64,000 bases of DNA from Platanthera guangdongensis (lineage: Eukaryota; Streptophyta; Magnoliopsida; Asparagales; Orchidaceae): assembly GCA_039583875.1 (NCBI GenBank), contig CM077162.1:57749675-57813674 (forward strand), read 5' to 3'. The notes under the pieces are model-generated. The model saw only the letters and a program-made list of their open reading frames with translations, had not been told where the DNA came from and ran no database searches. Position numbers and translations under genes: made by a program. Positions 24,601 through 35,574 of this stretch are shown one piece after another (the stretch's first letter is position 1; each line of letters begins with the position of its first letter).

Positions 24601-26219
24601 ACGTGCCTGGTAGAGGCAATGCAGTTGTGGACGCGTTGAGTTGTCGGGCCCCAGCTCAAGCCAATTGGCTGTCGGTCCATGACTAGCGGTTGGTTCGGGA
24701 GTTGGAGGCATTGGAGATCTCTTGCGTAGACAAGCAGTCGAGTGCTGAAGCGCTACTGAACTGGACGGAAGTTCAGTATGACCTGGCTGATCGGATTTGG
24801 CAGGCTTTGGATGTGGATAGCAGCATGAAGCAGCTTATGGTTGAGGCTCTGGATGGGTAAAATTCCCAATATGAGGTTGTGGATGGTTTGCTTTGGAAAG
24901 ACGGTCGTTTGTGCGTCCCAAATGTGGGCACTTTGCGGGTGGAATTGTTGTACGAGGCGCATCATACCAAGTACACGATTCGCCCAGGGAGCACGAAGAT
25001 GTACCGCAATGTGAAGAAATTGTTATGGGGTCCAGGACTGAAGAATGATGTGGCACTGTACGTGGCGAAGTGTCAGACATGCACCTTGGTGAAGGCGGAA
25101 TGCCAAAAGCCGGGAGGATTCTTGAAATCCTTGCCTATTCCAAAGTTGAAGTTTGACGACATTACTATGGACTTTGTGCACGGGCTGCCGAGGTCGCCAA
25201 AAGGGAATGACGCCATTTGGGTGGTCGTAGATCGTCTAATAAAGGTGTCGCACTTCATTCCGCATAGGAAGGATGATCCGGTTGAGAAATTGGCAAAACT
25301 ATATGTGGACAACATTATACGGCTTAACGGTGTGCCTCGTAGCATCGTGAGTCACCGAGATGGGTGTTTCACGTCCAATGATTGGAGGCTGGTGCAGCAA
25401 ATGTTGGGAACAAAGCTGAGTTTTAGCACAGCCTTTCATCCGTAAACGGATGGGCAGACCGAGAGGGTCAATAGGACAATGGAAGACATGCTTCGCATGT
25501 GCGTCCTGGATTTTGGAAAGCAGTGGGAGGACCACCTATACTTGGTGGAGTTCGCGTACAATAATAGCTACCAGGCAAGCATACAAATGGCGCCCTTCGA
25601 GGCCCTTTATGGTAGAAGATGTCGCACGTCGTTGTCTTGGTTGGAAACGGGTGAGTCAAAGTTGTACAAGCAACAAGTGGTGGAAGATGCTACTTCTTTG
25701 GTGCGAACCATTCGGGAGAGGTTTATAATCGCTCAGGACCGCCAGGCTAAGTACTATAATTCCAAGCACAGGAATGTGGAGTTCGATGTTGGTGACTGGG
25801 TGTACTTGAAGATCAAGCCGTTCAAGGGTGTCTCGCGGGTGCGGCGCTTAAAGAAGCTAAGCTCGAGGTACCTTGGACCGTTTGAGGTTCTGGAGCGGAT
25901 TGGCGAAGCAGCATATCATTTGAAGCTGTCAGTGGAGCTTAGTGGTCTACAGGATGTATTCTATATATCGGTACTATGGAAGGCAGTGCAAGAGCCTTCG
26001 CATGTGATCGCGGTGGATCAAGTGCCGGTCGAGAATGGGTTGATGACGAAGGTCAAGCCCATTCTTATGGAGGACTCAGAAGTCAAGCGGCTATGCAATA
26101 AAGAGATCAGGATGGTCAAGGTCCATTGGGACAATTGCAGTCGGGAAGAGCTCTCTTGGGAGCGAGAGCAGACCATGCTTGAGGAGTACCCGGAGTTGTT
26201 TCACACAGGTATCGTTTAA
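21618..26219 (+). pseudogene. gag-pol: gag-pol polyprotein of element E (one frame, seven stops)
   Basis: A single frame of 1534 codons, including the final TAA, encodes the whole polyprotein. Gag domain: 21890-22420. CCHC knuckle C-F-T-C...G-H...D-C: about 22567-22608. Protease: ALFDMGASHSFL near 22869, where the active-site D-T-G reads [22 protein letters not shown] and catalytic F-I-D-D at about 23868. RNase [19 protein letters not shown] and [17 protein letters not shown] finger (HH...CQTC, 24958-25083) and a D,D,E core (ITMDF; SHRDG; TDGQTERVN). A C-terminal chromodomain-like tail has VKVHWDN...ELSWERE. Premature stops are at 22092, 22629, 23103, 23511, 24684, 24858 and 25443. The frame starts at GTG directly after a TAG. 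Confidence 0.92.
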
Positions 26220-26265
26220 GTTTTATGTTTCTTTCCTTTATGAAATTTCGAGGACAAAATTCGTT

Positions 26266-26279
26266 TAAGAGGGAGAGAG
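26266..26279 (+). other. Polypurine tract of element E
   Basis: AAGAGGGAGAGAG lies just before the 3' LTR start TGTAATGCCCC at 26281. The same purine run, reversed, precedes the left LTR of element F. Confidence 0.85.
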
Positions 26280-26280
26280 T

Positions 26281-28470
26281 TGTAATGCCCCGAAACTCAA
26301 AAGAGCGACAGGAGGCATTTTGGGCCAAATTTGGAATTTGGCATGGGGCACACGGCCTGGGACACGGGCCTGTCCTAGGGCATGTCGTGTTTGGGTCGAC
26401 GATTAGGTTGAGAGGTCGACGAATTTTGGAGTCGACGATCGTTAAGCAGTGAACACGGCCTGGGACACTGGCGTGTCCCAGGGTGTGTCGAGCTCGTGTC
26501 GACGATCTGCCAGCAAAGTCGACATTTTCGCTCGACGATGTATCGAGACAGGGAACACGGCCTAGGACACGGGCGTGTCCAAGGCCATGTCAGGTGGTCG
26601 ACGAACTATGCTCGACGAAGTGTCGAGACAGTGAACATGGCCTGGAGCCCGGGCGTATTCGGGTATGACACGGGCGTGTCAAATAGGACACGGGCGTGTC
26701 CAAGACCCGTGTGAGTCTCAGGTTGATTTTGGTCTTGTGTTGATGGAGGAACACGCCCTAGAACACGGGCGTGCACTGGCTGACACGGGCGTGTCAGGTT
26801 GAACACGGGCGTGTCGGGTGCCCGTGTGTCTTTCGAAATATGTCGATTTTGACGGTGAATGGGGGACATGGCCCTGGACACGGGCGTGTCGAAGGCCGTG
26901 TTCGGCCGAGGTTTTACATTTCAGCTACGGATCGTGGCCGTTAGTTTCCTTATTGTGGGATCCGATGGCTAGGGGTTGTTCCTACTGGGATATACTCGGG
27001 AATAGGGTTTCAAATCTCTCACTTCTTTCACTTAGTCTCTTTCTAAAAGTTTAGAGAGAACGGAGAGCAAGGAAGTAGAAAGGAGGCTAGATCCGTTAAC
27101 CGGCGGAGTTTCAGACCTCCAAATCGCGAGCCGACTTCAGATCTACTGAGGCAAGGAGATTGCGGTGCTTTCCATCTGCATACATTTCCATGGAGCCAAG
27201 GAAGAATGCTAGGGTAATGATTCTCTACTTGAGCATGTGAAGCTCTACTTCTTTTGCATAGGGAATCCCGCTCTCGTGAGTTTGCGGAGAGTTTGAGGTG
27301 TTCCTTCGGGTAGACATGAATAGTCCCTGCTGTGTACATGTAGAGTCCATAATCGAGAACAGATATAGGCATGATGTGTGAAGCCTACCCGGACAAGTTA
27401 GTCTGGATCGGTGATGTTGCATTGCATGAAAGTCCGGAGAAGACTCTGTGCGAATGTTTGCTTTTCGGGTTTTCTACAAGGTAGATTGCAACAGGGGGCA
27501 TTGGGGATTAACTCCAAGGTGCAACCAAAAAACTGGGCGGAGGCGTGGTTCTACCATCTTATGGGCCTGGGAGCCAACTTGAACATAACTGGGTTATGTG
27601 ATGTATGTAAACGATTTGGGTCTTGGGAAATTTTGACCCGCGCATATATTTTAAATTAACGTTTCGGTGTGAGCAACGGGTCAAGCGGAACCGTACCCGC
27701 TCTATGTCGTTCAGTTAAAGAGACCTAAAGTTACTTGGCACTTACCGTTGGCATAGATAGAGGGTCTTAGGTAGTGGCCAAAAATACCAAATGCTTACGA
27801 GATATTACCATCCAAGGGGTGGTGGTGAGTCGGCAGACTTTGACCGTGATCATCGAGAATGTGCCCTGAGAGCACGGGGTGTGTGGCCGTGCGTGCCTAC
27901 ACTTGTGATGTAGTGTTATTACTATATAATGCATGATTATGCTAATAAAGTGTAGGTAAGGAGCATCTCCACCCCGATTTTGGGGGCGGGATCTTTATAA
28001 TTTGGTCAGCATAGTGGACCGTTGCCTTTGTTTGCCACCATTGCAGTGGATTGTTGCATGCAGGTGCTGCAGGACCAAGTGGTAAATAGCGGGCTAAAGC
28101 CCAAGTTGCTGAGCCGGCCCTCGAAGGCCTAAATATTGAATGTTTATTTGCTTTATTCATGTCTGACTGGCCTGCGAGCCGAGGTTTGCAAAACATATAA
28201 TATGAGAAAAAAAAATGTAAGGCCTTAAGGTCATTGTACTTGTGTATTGTACTTCATTACTGTTGGTTTGAGTAGTGGACATTCATGCTCGTGCTGGCTT
28301 CTTTATTTTGTAACTTTCAATTGCTTCCTCTAGAATGACTCTGTGTAGGACGTTGGATATTAGTTGGATGGTATTCCATTGAGTAACCACCAGGTCTGTC
28401 TATGGTATATGACGTCGAGCCCCAGCCGGACCTACTACTATATGTTATGCGACGGATAGTCGGTGTTACA
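26281..28470 (+). repeat. 3' LTR of element E
   Basis: TGTAATGCCCCGAAACTC...GGATAGTCGGTGTTACA, 2190 bp, colinear with 19204-21391. The GACACGGGCGTGTC palindromes here are mostly perfect (for example 26567, 26667, 26688, 26780), whereas several partners in the 5' LTR have CG changed to CA. Confidence 0.95.
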
Positions 28471-31293
28471 TGAAATCAGCTGTTTTTTGATGAAAAACCA
28501 TGACACGCCCTAAGACACCCCGTGTCTAATGAAACGCCCGGTGACCAAGACCCATATCACTCCAGCTCGACGAAATCGCACTTGAAGATCGTCGACCGAC
28601 CTGACAAACCCGTGTCAAGATGCGACCCAGGCGTGTTCTTTTCTACCTGTCCGACAAGAAAGCGAAGCGACTTTTCGGCACAACCCATCCCGGATCGACC
28701 TCCCCGACACACACTCCGACATGCCCATGTCGGCAGAGACACGGGCATGACTTCCATGTAAATCGCCCTGAAGTCAAAATAACTTTCGAATCAATGGATC
28801 ACCTCATCTACAGTGCTGACACTCCCCCGGTACACGCCCGTGACCGTCGGCGTGTACCTTGAAATTTTTTTCTATAAATAGCCCATTTTTGTATGAACTC
28901 TTGTTCCCTTTTTTTGGAATCATTTTTCTTAGGGGCTGGCTGCTTAGGTGTTTTCTATGCTTTATAAGGGAATTTCTCCCACTCTCCTTTATTTGTAGCT
29001 TTGTAATCTCCTTTTTAGTTTAATAAAATTTGTAGATTTTCTCCCTTTACATTGTTATGGACTTCATCTATGTGCCGACGACCCTAAGCAATCTTTTTTT
29101 TACTTTGTTTTAACTTTGTTTTTCGTCTGTTAAAATGGGTGTGTGTGTGTGTATGAGATTAGATTTCATGCTTTCATTCTTGTTATTTTTTACCTAGTTT
29201 TGTTAGACTTGGGATTTTTATAGCCATTTATGCATCCTTATAAATCCGTAAAAGCATTTTCAAAGTGGTTTCCATTTTTTCTAACTTAGATTTACTTGTT
29301 TAGGTCGTAAAATTTCTCATTCTTTTCACTTTATTTTCACTTTTTAACCACTTTTATGGAGTTATAGGAATGAATATATAGTCGTTTTAATTTTTCGAGC
29401 ATTTCGATTTTCGTTTTAAACTTTTGCTCATTTAATTTTTTGTCTTCATTTTATTCATTTCTTCCGCATTCTAGCGGTAGAAATGTGTTTGTTTTAATTT
29501 TTCGAGCACTTTCATTTTGCGTTTATTTGCAACCTTTTTTGCTCGTTTAATTTGTATTTCTGCTATTTATGCATTTCTACCGCATTCTAGAAGTAGACAT
29601 GTAGTTGTTTTACTTTTCAGTAACTTTGTTTTTCACTTTTTTCGTATGTGTGTGTGCGTGTAGGAGATAATTTTTATCGCTTTCTTTCCTTCCTGTATAG
29701 TGCGTTAGTGTATGAGTTCGACTTTAATTTCTGTTGTGTGTGTGCGTTTTTATTTTCGTAGAGTGGGTGTGTGTGTCTTTCTTTAAGTAGAGTGTGTGGG
29801 TGTGTTTTCTTTTATGTAGTGCACGTGTTTTTCCTTTCTGTAGAGTGCGTGTGTTTTTCTTTCTGTCGAGCGAGTGTGTGAGTTTTCTTTTCTGTCAAGT
29901 GTATGAGATTTCTTTTCTATAGAGTGTGTGAGTTTTCTTCAAGTAGTGTGAGTGAGTGTGTTTAATTTTCTATCATGTGTGTGCGTTTTACTTTTTGTAG
30001 AGTGAGTGCGTGTGTGCATTTATTTTCTCCTACTCGTTTGAGTAGTACTCTCTTTCATTTTCCCGCCTACTCATTTGAGTAGGACTTGTACGTGCATTTT
30101 ACTTTCTGTAGTGTGTGTGTGTGTGTGTTTTAATTTTTGCAGTGTGTGTGTATTTCATTTCAAGTCAAGTGTGTGCGTGTGTTTCACTTTCTGTAGAGTG
30201 TGTGAGTTTTTGCTTTTTGTCGAGTGAGTGCGTGTGTTTTAATTTCTGTAGAGTGTGTACGTGGGTGCATTTATTTTCTCCTACTCGTTTGAGTATGACT
30301 CGCTTTCATTTCCCGCCTACTCGTTTGAGTAGGACTCGCACTTTTACTGCTTTCTTTCCTGCTTTCCATTACTGCTTTCATTTTCAGCTTTATTTCCTGC
30401 TTTTCCTTTATCGCTTTTTCCACAAGCCGTCCTTATTCTGATGAGTGGCTAACCGCTCTTAGCCCATAGCATCAAAGAGAATTGAGACAAATAAAATAGT
30501 TTTAAATAATTGAAGGTCCTATTTTTCTAATTAATTAAAATTAACTTAAGGTTTACCCCTGGTTTATGAAGCGTAGAACCACATAATCGATGTGTGAGCT
30601 CTATTTCTGTAGTCTATACGCTAGCTAGCCGAGAGGCCGTGCGTATGGACCGATCACCCCTGGGTAAATGGAGTTCTGCACTAACCCTCGAGAGAGTAGG
30701 TGCAAAACTCTACCGGATTGGGTTCCCCACCCTATAGCGGGGTTCTTAGCGTAATGCAGGCATTAAGTGGAATCCTTCGTCGGACGAGAGCCAGGTCAAA
30801 TAGTCTTGATGTTCATGTGTGCGATAGTCCTAGAGATAGGTGAGCTCATTTTAGTGGAACCTCCACGGCCAAGTCTCCAGTTTAATTAATTTGAAACTTA
30901 GGATTTATTTTTATTAAAAGTTTATTTTAGTTCAAATTTTATTCGATACAGTTGCGGTAAGCTCTACATCGGCTCCACCTTTTAATGCTTTCATCTTCTG
31001 TCCTTTTTTATTTATATATAAATATTAACACGACAAGTTAATTTTCGGTAAAATAATAGCCCCCTCCAGGGAAGAGTATAAATAACCAACCCGACCTCGA
31101 GAACAATACGACATCGATATTCCACACCGGAATATCTTGTACTACACACGATAGGTGCACTTGTCTCCTTTCGTTAAAACTCGATTTCAACTTTTTATAA
31201 CTAATAAATATGCGTGCCACGTCCTTCCTAAATAAAATTTATAAACCTCTCTACTAAATAAAACCCGCGGGGCGCCGCGAGTTTTAACCTTCA
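28471..31293 (+). repeat. 3' LTR of the LARD, second part
   Basis: It resumes with TGAAATCAGCTG (the first five bases are the E target duplication) and matches 13588-16410 throughout, ending TTTTAACCTTCA. Without the duplication the two parts total about 3054 bp against 3057 bp for the 5' LTR. TG-rich tracts (29130-30240) and CTACTC...GAGTAG pairs (30027-30090, 30277-30337) are retained. Confidence 0.92.
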
Positions 31294-31298
31294 TTCAT

Positions 31299-31381
31299 CC
31301 CCTAATTAACTTAATAAGCCTTCTATATATAGGAGTTACAAAATAGATCCAACCATCCAATATTGAGATGAAACCTCATCA
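31299..31381 (-). repeat. 5' LTR of element D, second part
   Basis: After the right TTCAT copy the D LTR resumes and probably ends at ACCTCATCA (31373-31381), an imperfect inverse of its other end TGATGTAGGT. A minus-strand TATA-like CTATATATAG lies at 31323-31332, pointing into the LTR and D gag. The outer boundary is a judgement, since the partner LTR is absent. Confidence 0.55.
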
Positions 31382-31490
31382 ATCCGGATGGCTAATAGCA
31401 CACCAAATGAAAATACAAGAAATTAAAACATTACAGTTTCTTAAATAAAATAAAGCATTTAAGTAATTGAAATGGTCTTCAAATAAGCCT

Positions 31491-31655
31491 TTAAGTAGGC
31501 TTCGCACGCCGCAGACAGAGGTTGTAACGTTGTCTTCCATTAGCGGACAAGGAGTCGTCATGTCGTCGGAAATCTTTATGTTGTAGCATTTCGGTGTCCG
31601 AATCATCTTCAAGTGGTGGTGGAGGGGCCGCGACATCAAACTCAGATCCAGTTGG
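31491..31655 (-). other. Unidentified coding-like remnant, ~54 codons
   Basis: On the minus strand a frame opens after a stop near 31658 and ends at TAA 31491-31493. It encodes an acidic Pro-rich start (FDVAAPPPPLEDDSDTEM) and a basic end (RQRYNLCLRRAKPT). The composition is more protein-like than the AT-rich flanks, and sequence after the stop looks like an untranslated trailer. I do not recognise the family. It may be the 3' end of a captured gene fragment or of another transposon, or chance. Confidence 0.3.
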
Positions 31656-31810
31656 ATCCTACTACAGAGAGATAAACTCTTCAGCCTCATGCTATTAAGC
31701 CTTCCAGTAACTCAGATCCAGTTGGATCCTACCACAAAGAGATAAACTCTCCAGCCTCTAGCTATTAAGCCTTCCAGCACTCAGATCTAGGAAACTTGAA
31801 TCCTACAGTA
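31639..31810. repeat. 70-bp tandem repeat, about 2.4 copies
   Basis: AACTCAGATCCAGTTGGATCCTAC starts at 31639 and 31709, and a diverged partial copy starts near 31779. The first two copies agree over almost all of their 70 bases. It lies between the D flank and the LTR of C. Confidence 0.85.
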
Positions 31811-33450
31811 AAATGGTTAAAAGTTTGATAAAGAAAATAGAAACAATCTAACTTTGAGATTTACTCTCTGAGTTAAGTCTGCTGGACTGAGCAGATATCA
31901 ATCCAGCTAACTTAATGTAGAAGAAATGAGTCTTCTTCTACATATATCTTCTCCTCTTGCTGCACAAGTGAGCAGCTATCTGCCATTGAGTGTATCAACC
32001 AGCTTGCTTTGTTCTTGAGAGAACCAACTTGCTGAGCAGGAAATGCTCCAGCTATCTTCTTGCCTTTTGGCTATCTTGGCTGGACTTCAGCTTTCAAGCT
32101 TGATCAAAATAAATGTCCAGCCGCCTCTTTCAGTTTCTCTTTCTGTTCCTTGGATTCGTTAACCCTAAACCTTTTTTGTTTCCCCTTTTATATTGGTTGA
32201 TTTGAATCAACGACAACATAGTATGTGGGCCCACCAAGGATTGGTGAGTGCCAACTCCATCAGAAAAGGACAAAACATCTTTCGGCACTGTAGCAGCTTT
32301 CCTGCAATGGCTTTCTCCAGAGTTGATTTTGATAACGTCAGTAGTGGTCATAAACATCTGGACTTAGAAAATTTCTTGAATCCCATCAAGCATTGTGTGA
32401 TGTTGAGACACTCAACGCCATCAGCCTCGGCTCTCAGCGCTTCTGGACTTAGAAAATTCTCTTGCTTTGTCTCAGTGGTTTTGGTGATCTCAGCGGTTTT
32501 CCATTATTAGCTGAGACAAGCCTTTGTCTCAGCGCTTTCCTCTTTTCTGCTATCTCAGTGGCTTCTGTACTTTAACTATCTCAGCAGATTTGTCTCAGCG
32601 GTCTCAGTAGTTTTTCATTTATCAGCTGAGACAATTCTTTATTTCAACATTTTCCTTTTCATTGGAAGCGCTGAGTGAACCTGCTTCACTCAATGCTTCT
32701 GCACTTAGTAAAATTCCATCTAATTTTGTTCTCAGCTATTTACCTCTTGACTGTCTCAGCGCTTCCGGCTTTATTTAGAAGCGTTGAATGAACTTGTTTA
32801 ACTCAACGCTTTTGGAATTAGAAAGTTTCCAGCTAACTTTGTCTATATTGTCTCAACTATCTCAATGCCATCTTTTTAGCTGTCTCAGCTATCTCAATTC
32901 CATCTTCTCAACTATCTCAGCTGTCTTATTGTCATCTTCTCAGCTGTATCTGTTGTCTCAAGGTTGTCAATGCCTACTTCTCAGCAGAATCAGTGCTTAT
33001 GCCTTAGACAGATTTTCTGGCTTTAACTTGACAAGCTTTGAGCTCAGCTCGACGAACCGCAACCTGAGCTCCACGTACCTTGATCTTCTCAACGCTCTCT
33101 ACGCTTTTTGCCTTAGACACTTTTTCTCTTGCTTCAGCTTGACAACCGTTGGGTCAGGCTCGACGAACTGTAACCTGAGCTCGACAAACTTCGAGCTAAG
33201 TTCGACGAATTGTGAATCCTGATTTCTTAAGCTTATGATGAGTTGAGCTCGACGATCAGCAAGCTGATTTTGACAAATTCTGAGATGAGTTCGACGGAAT
33301 TTGAGTTTGCTGCCCAACTCATTTTTCTTGTCCAATCATGGACTATCTGCATGCATGAATTGAAGCACACATCAAATACATTATGTGTGTATGTCATTGA
33401 CCTGTTTGACTTCTTACAAATTTGGGATATTGGGATCAATAGACCCAACA

Positions 33451-33757
33451 ATCTCACCCCATTTGAAGAAGTCAAAACATTTCATCATAATAAATTTTAA
33501 CAGTGTAGAATTATTACCATTTCTCTAGTCTGTGGTGAATTACTTACTCCCCCTAGCATGCTGCCATCCTTATAGTTCCACTTGGAATTATTATCATTTC
33601 TCCAGCCCTTGACTTCTTTCCACCCTTATTTCCTCCCCCCTTTTGACTTCTGCAATTGGGAGCATATTGACAGGATGTTCTCCCCCTATCTATCTTAGCA
33701 ATTGGGCAAGCTCTCCCTCAACATTTACACACCATCTTCAGTATTTGGAGGAATAAC
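33451..33757 (-). other. Spacer and multiple polypurine tracts of element C
   Basis: Between RNase H and the presumed LTR, the minus strand has three purine runs: GGGGGAGAAC (33680-33690 region), GGGGGGAGGAAATAAGGG (33627-33644) and AGGGGGAGTAAG (33544-33555). Several PPTs are a known habit of Sireviruses. No third ORF is present in this element. Confidence 0.6.
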
Positions 33758-34275
33758 TTATTCTACCTCCAAAATAAGAAATGCAACATATTGTAGAAGA
33801 GAGAATTGAATCCACACAAGATTCAACATGCCCAATTCAAATTTGAAGGTGTTGAACTTATCTTCATCTAGTGGCTTAGTGAAGATATCAGCCACTTGCT
33901 TGTATCTGGAGACAAGTTTAAGGGAGATGTCTTCCCTTTCCACATGTTCTCTAATGAAATGATACCTAATTTCTATATGCTTAGTCCTGCTATGAGAGAC
34001 ATGATTCCTAGCTATAGAAATTGCACTAGTAGAATCATAAAAGAGTGGAGTTCTACTTATCTGAACATTGTATTCTTGAAGTTGATGTTGAATCCACAGC
34101 AACTGAGCACAGCAGCTTCTAACTAAAATATACTCTGACTCTACAATTGATATTGCTACACTTGTCTATTTCTTGCTGCTCCAAGAGACAAGCCTTCCAC
34201 CTAGAAATTGACAGGAGCCTGAAGTGCTCTTCCTTTCCTCCTTGAATCCTACAAAATCTGCATCTGAATAGCCAG
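33758..34275 (-). pseudogene. RNase H region of C pol
   Basis: The C-terminal RNase H block is recognisable by LWIQHQLQEYN, STSAISIARN-type, [18 protein letters not shown] and [12 protein letters not shown]. Stops and a frameshift disrupt the beginning (GYSDADFVGF-type region near 34230-34275). Confidence 0.8.
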
Positions 34276-35574
34276 TTAGTTCAAATTTACCATTCCCAGG
34301 GTACCATAGGCCAAGATCTGGGGTGCCTTAAGATATCTCAAGATTTGTTTCACAGTAATATAGTGAGACTCTTTAGGGCAGGCCTGATACCTAGCACAGT
34401 CACATGTTGCATACATAATGTTAGACCTACTTGCTTTGAGGTAGAGAAGGGAGCCAACTATACCTCTATACAGAGTTTGATCAACAGGCTTCCCTAGATC
34501 ATCTTTGCCTATAGGCATACTTGAGCACATTGGAGTTCTTATGGTGGAAGCATTCTCCATGCCATATTTATTGATTATCTCTGTGGTGAATTTTGACTGG
34601 GATATGGATAGTCCATCATCAATCTGTTTTACTTGGAGTCCCAAGATAAACTTCAATTCACCCATACTAATCATCTCAAACTTACCCTGCATAAGTTTTG
34701 CAAACTTCCTACAGTGGTTGTCAACAGTAGAGCCAAATATTTTGTCATCAACATAAATCTGGACTAGGATAATCTTGCCCTTAGATTCCCTTAGGAATAG
34801 GGTCATGTTTATCTTCCCCCTTGAGAATTTGTTCTTAATGAGGAAGGTAGACAATGTCTCATACCATGCTCTTGGGGCTTGCTTATGCCCATAAAGAGCT
34901 TTCCTAAGTCTATATACAGTAGTAGGAGAGTTAGAGTTAATAAAACCTGGAGGCTGCTCTACATAAACTTCTTCCTTCAAGTCTCCATTCAGGAAAATTA
35001 ACTTAACATCAATCTGGAATACCTTGAAACCCTGGAAGGTTGCAAATGCAAGGAATAGTCTGATTGCTTCCAACATTGCAACAGGGGTAATGGTTTGATC
35101 ATAGTCAATCTCTTCTTCTTCTCTATATCATTTGGCCACCAGTCTGGCTTTATTCTTGATTACAATGTCATTTTCATCAAGTTTATTCCTGAAAATCCAC
35201 TTGACTCCAATTATATTGAGTCCATTTTGTCTGGGAACCAGCTTCCAGACCATTCACCTTTTGAACTGGTTCAGTTCTTCCTGCATTGCACCAATCTAGA
35301 ATGGATCTTGATTTGCTTCTTCAAATTTCTTGGACTCTTCCTGTAACAGAAAGCTGGAATAGATTGCTGTGTTGAAACTCCTGCTTCTGGTCTGTACACC
35401 TTGGCTAGCCCCACCTATTATCTGCTATAGATGATGATCTCTAAGATATTTGACTGTTGGGGGCAGTCTGACTGCTTCCTGCTGATTATCATTTTATGTA
35501 CCAGGTTGGTCTTCATTTCCAGCTTGACCACCCAGTGCTTCCTCTGGACAACATCCCTCACCAAAATCTTCTTG
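34276..35574 (-). pseudogene. Reverse transcriptase of C pol
   Basis: A continuous stretch at 34276-35076 carries [23 protein letters not shown] and catalytic Y-V-D-D (VQIYVDDKIFGS, with Lys where Ile is usual). The [11 protein letters not shown] motif is altered to IDVKLIFLNGD. The upstream part (AMQEELNQF, GVKWIFRNKLDEN, NKARLVAK) is broken by several stops. Not functional. Confidence 0.85.

Larger units (their letters stand above)
19204..28470 (+). mobile_element. Element E: complete Tekay/Del-like Ty3/gypsy chromovirus
   Basis: LTRs of 2188 and 2190 bp flank a PBS, a single gag-pol frame and a PPT. The target duplication TGAAA is at 19199-19203 and 28471-28475. RT precedes INT, as in Ty3/gypsy. 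The gag-pol frame has seven stops and no frameshift, so this is one of the younger insertions here. It lies inside the 3' LTR of the LARD in the same orientation. Confidence 0.95.
13354..31293 (+). mobile_element. LARD: Athila-like large non-autonomous retrotransposon
   Basis: Two ~3.06-kb LTRs (13354-16410; 18968-19203 plus 28476-31293) flank a 2557-bp interior without coding capacity. It has a PBS, a PPT and a 5-bp target duplication, so it once moved by reverse transcription with proteins supplied in trans. LTR signatures (TG-rich tracts, CCTACTC...GAGTAGG hairpins, TTTACCCCGGGTTTACGAAG-type end region), the PBS and the leader match element H, placing it as an Athila derivative. Element E sits inside the second LTR. 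Confidence 0.9.
31382..33450 (-). repeat. 3' LTR region of element C (left end unclear)
   Basis: On the minus strand a possible LTR start TGTTGGGTCTATTGATCCC lies at 33450. A TCGACGA motif array follows (33045-33300), then a CTCAG-rich region (32400-33000) with many GTCTCAGC(G/A) and GCTGAGACA repeats. The expected terminal CTTTCA seen in A and B is not found before 31382, so the LTR end is truncated or diverged; the portion below about 31800 may not belong to it. No coding sequence of note is present apart from the remnant at 31491. Confidence 0.5.
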
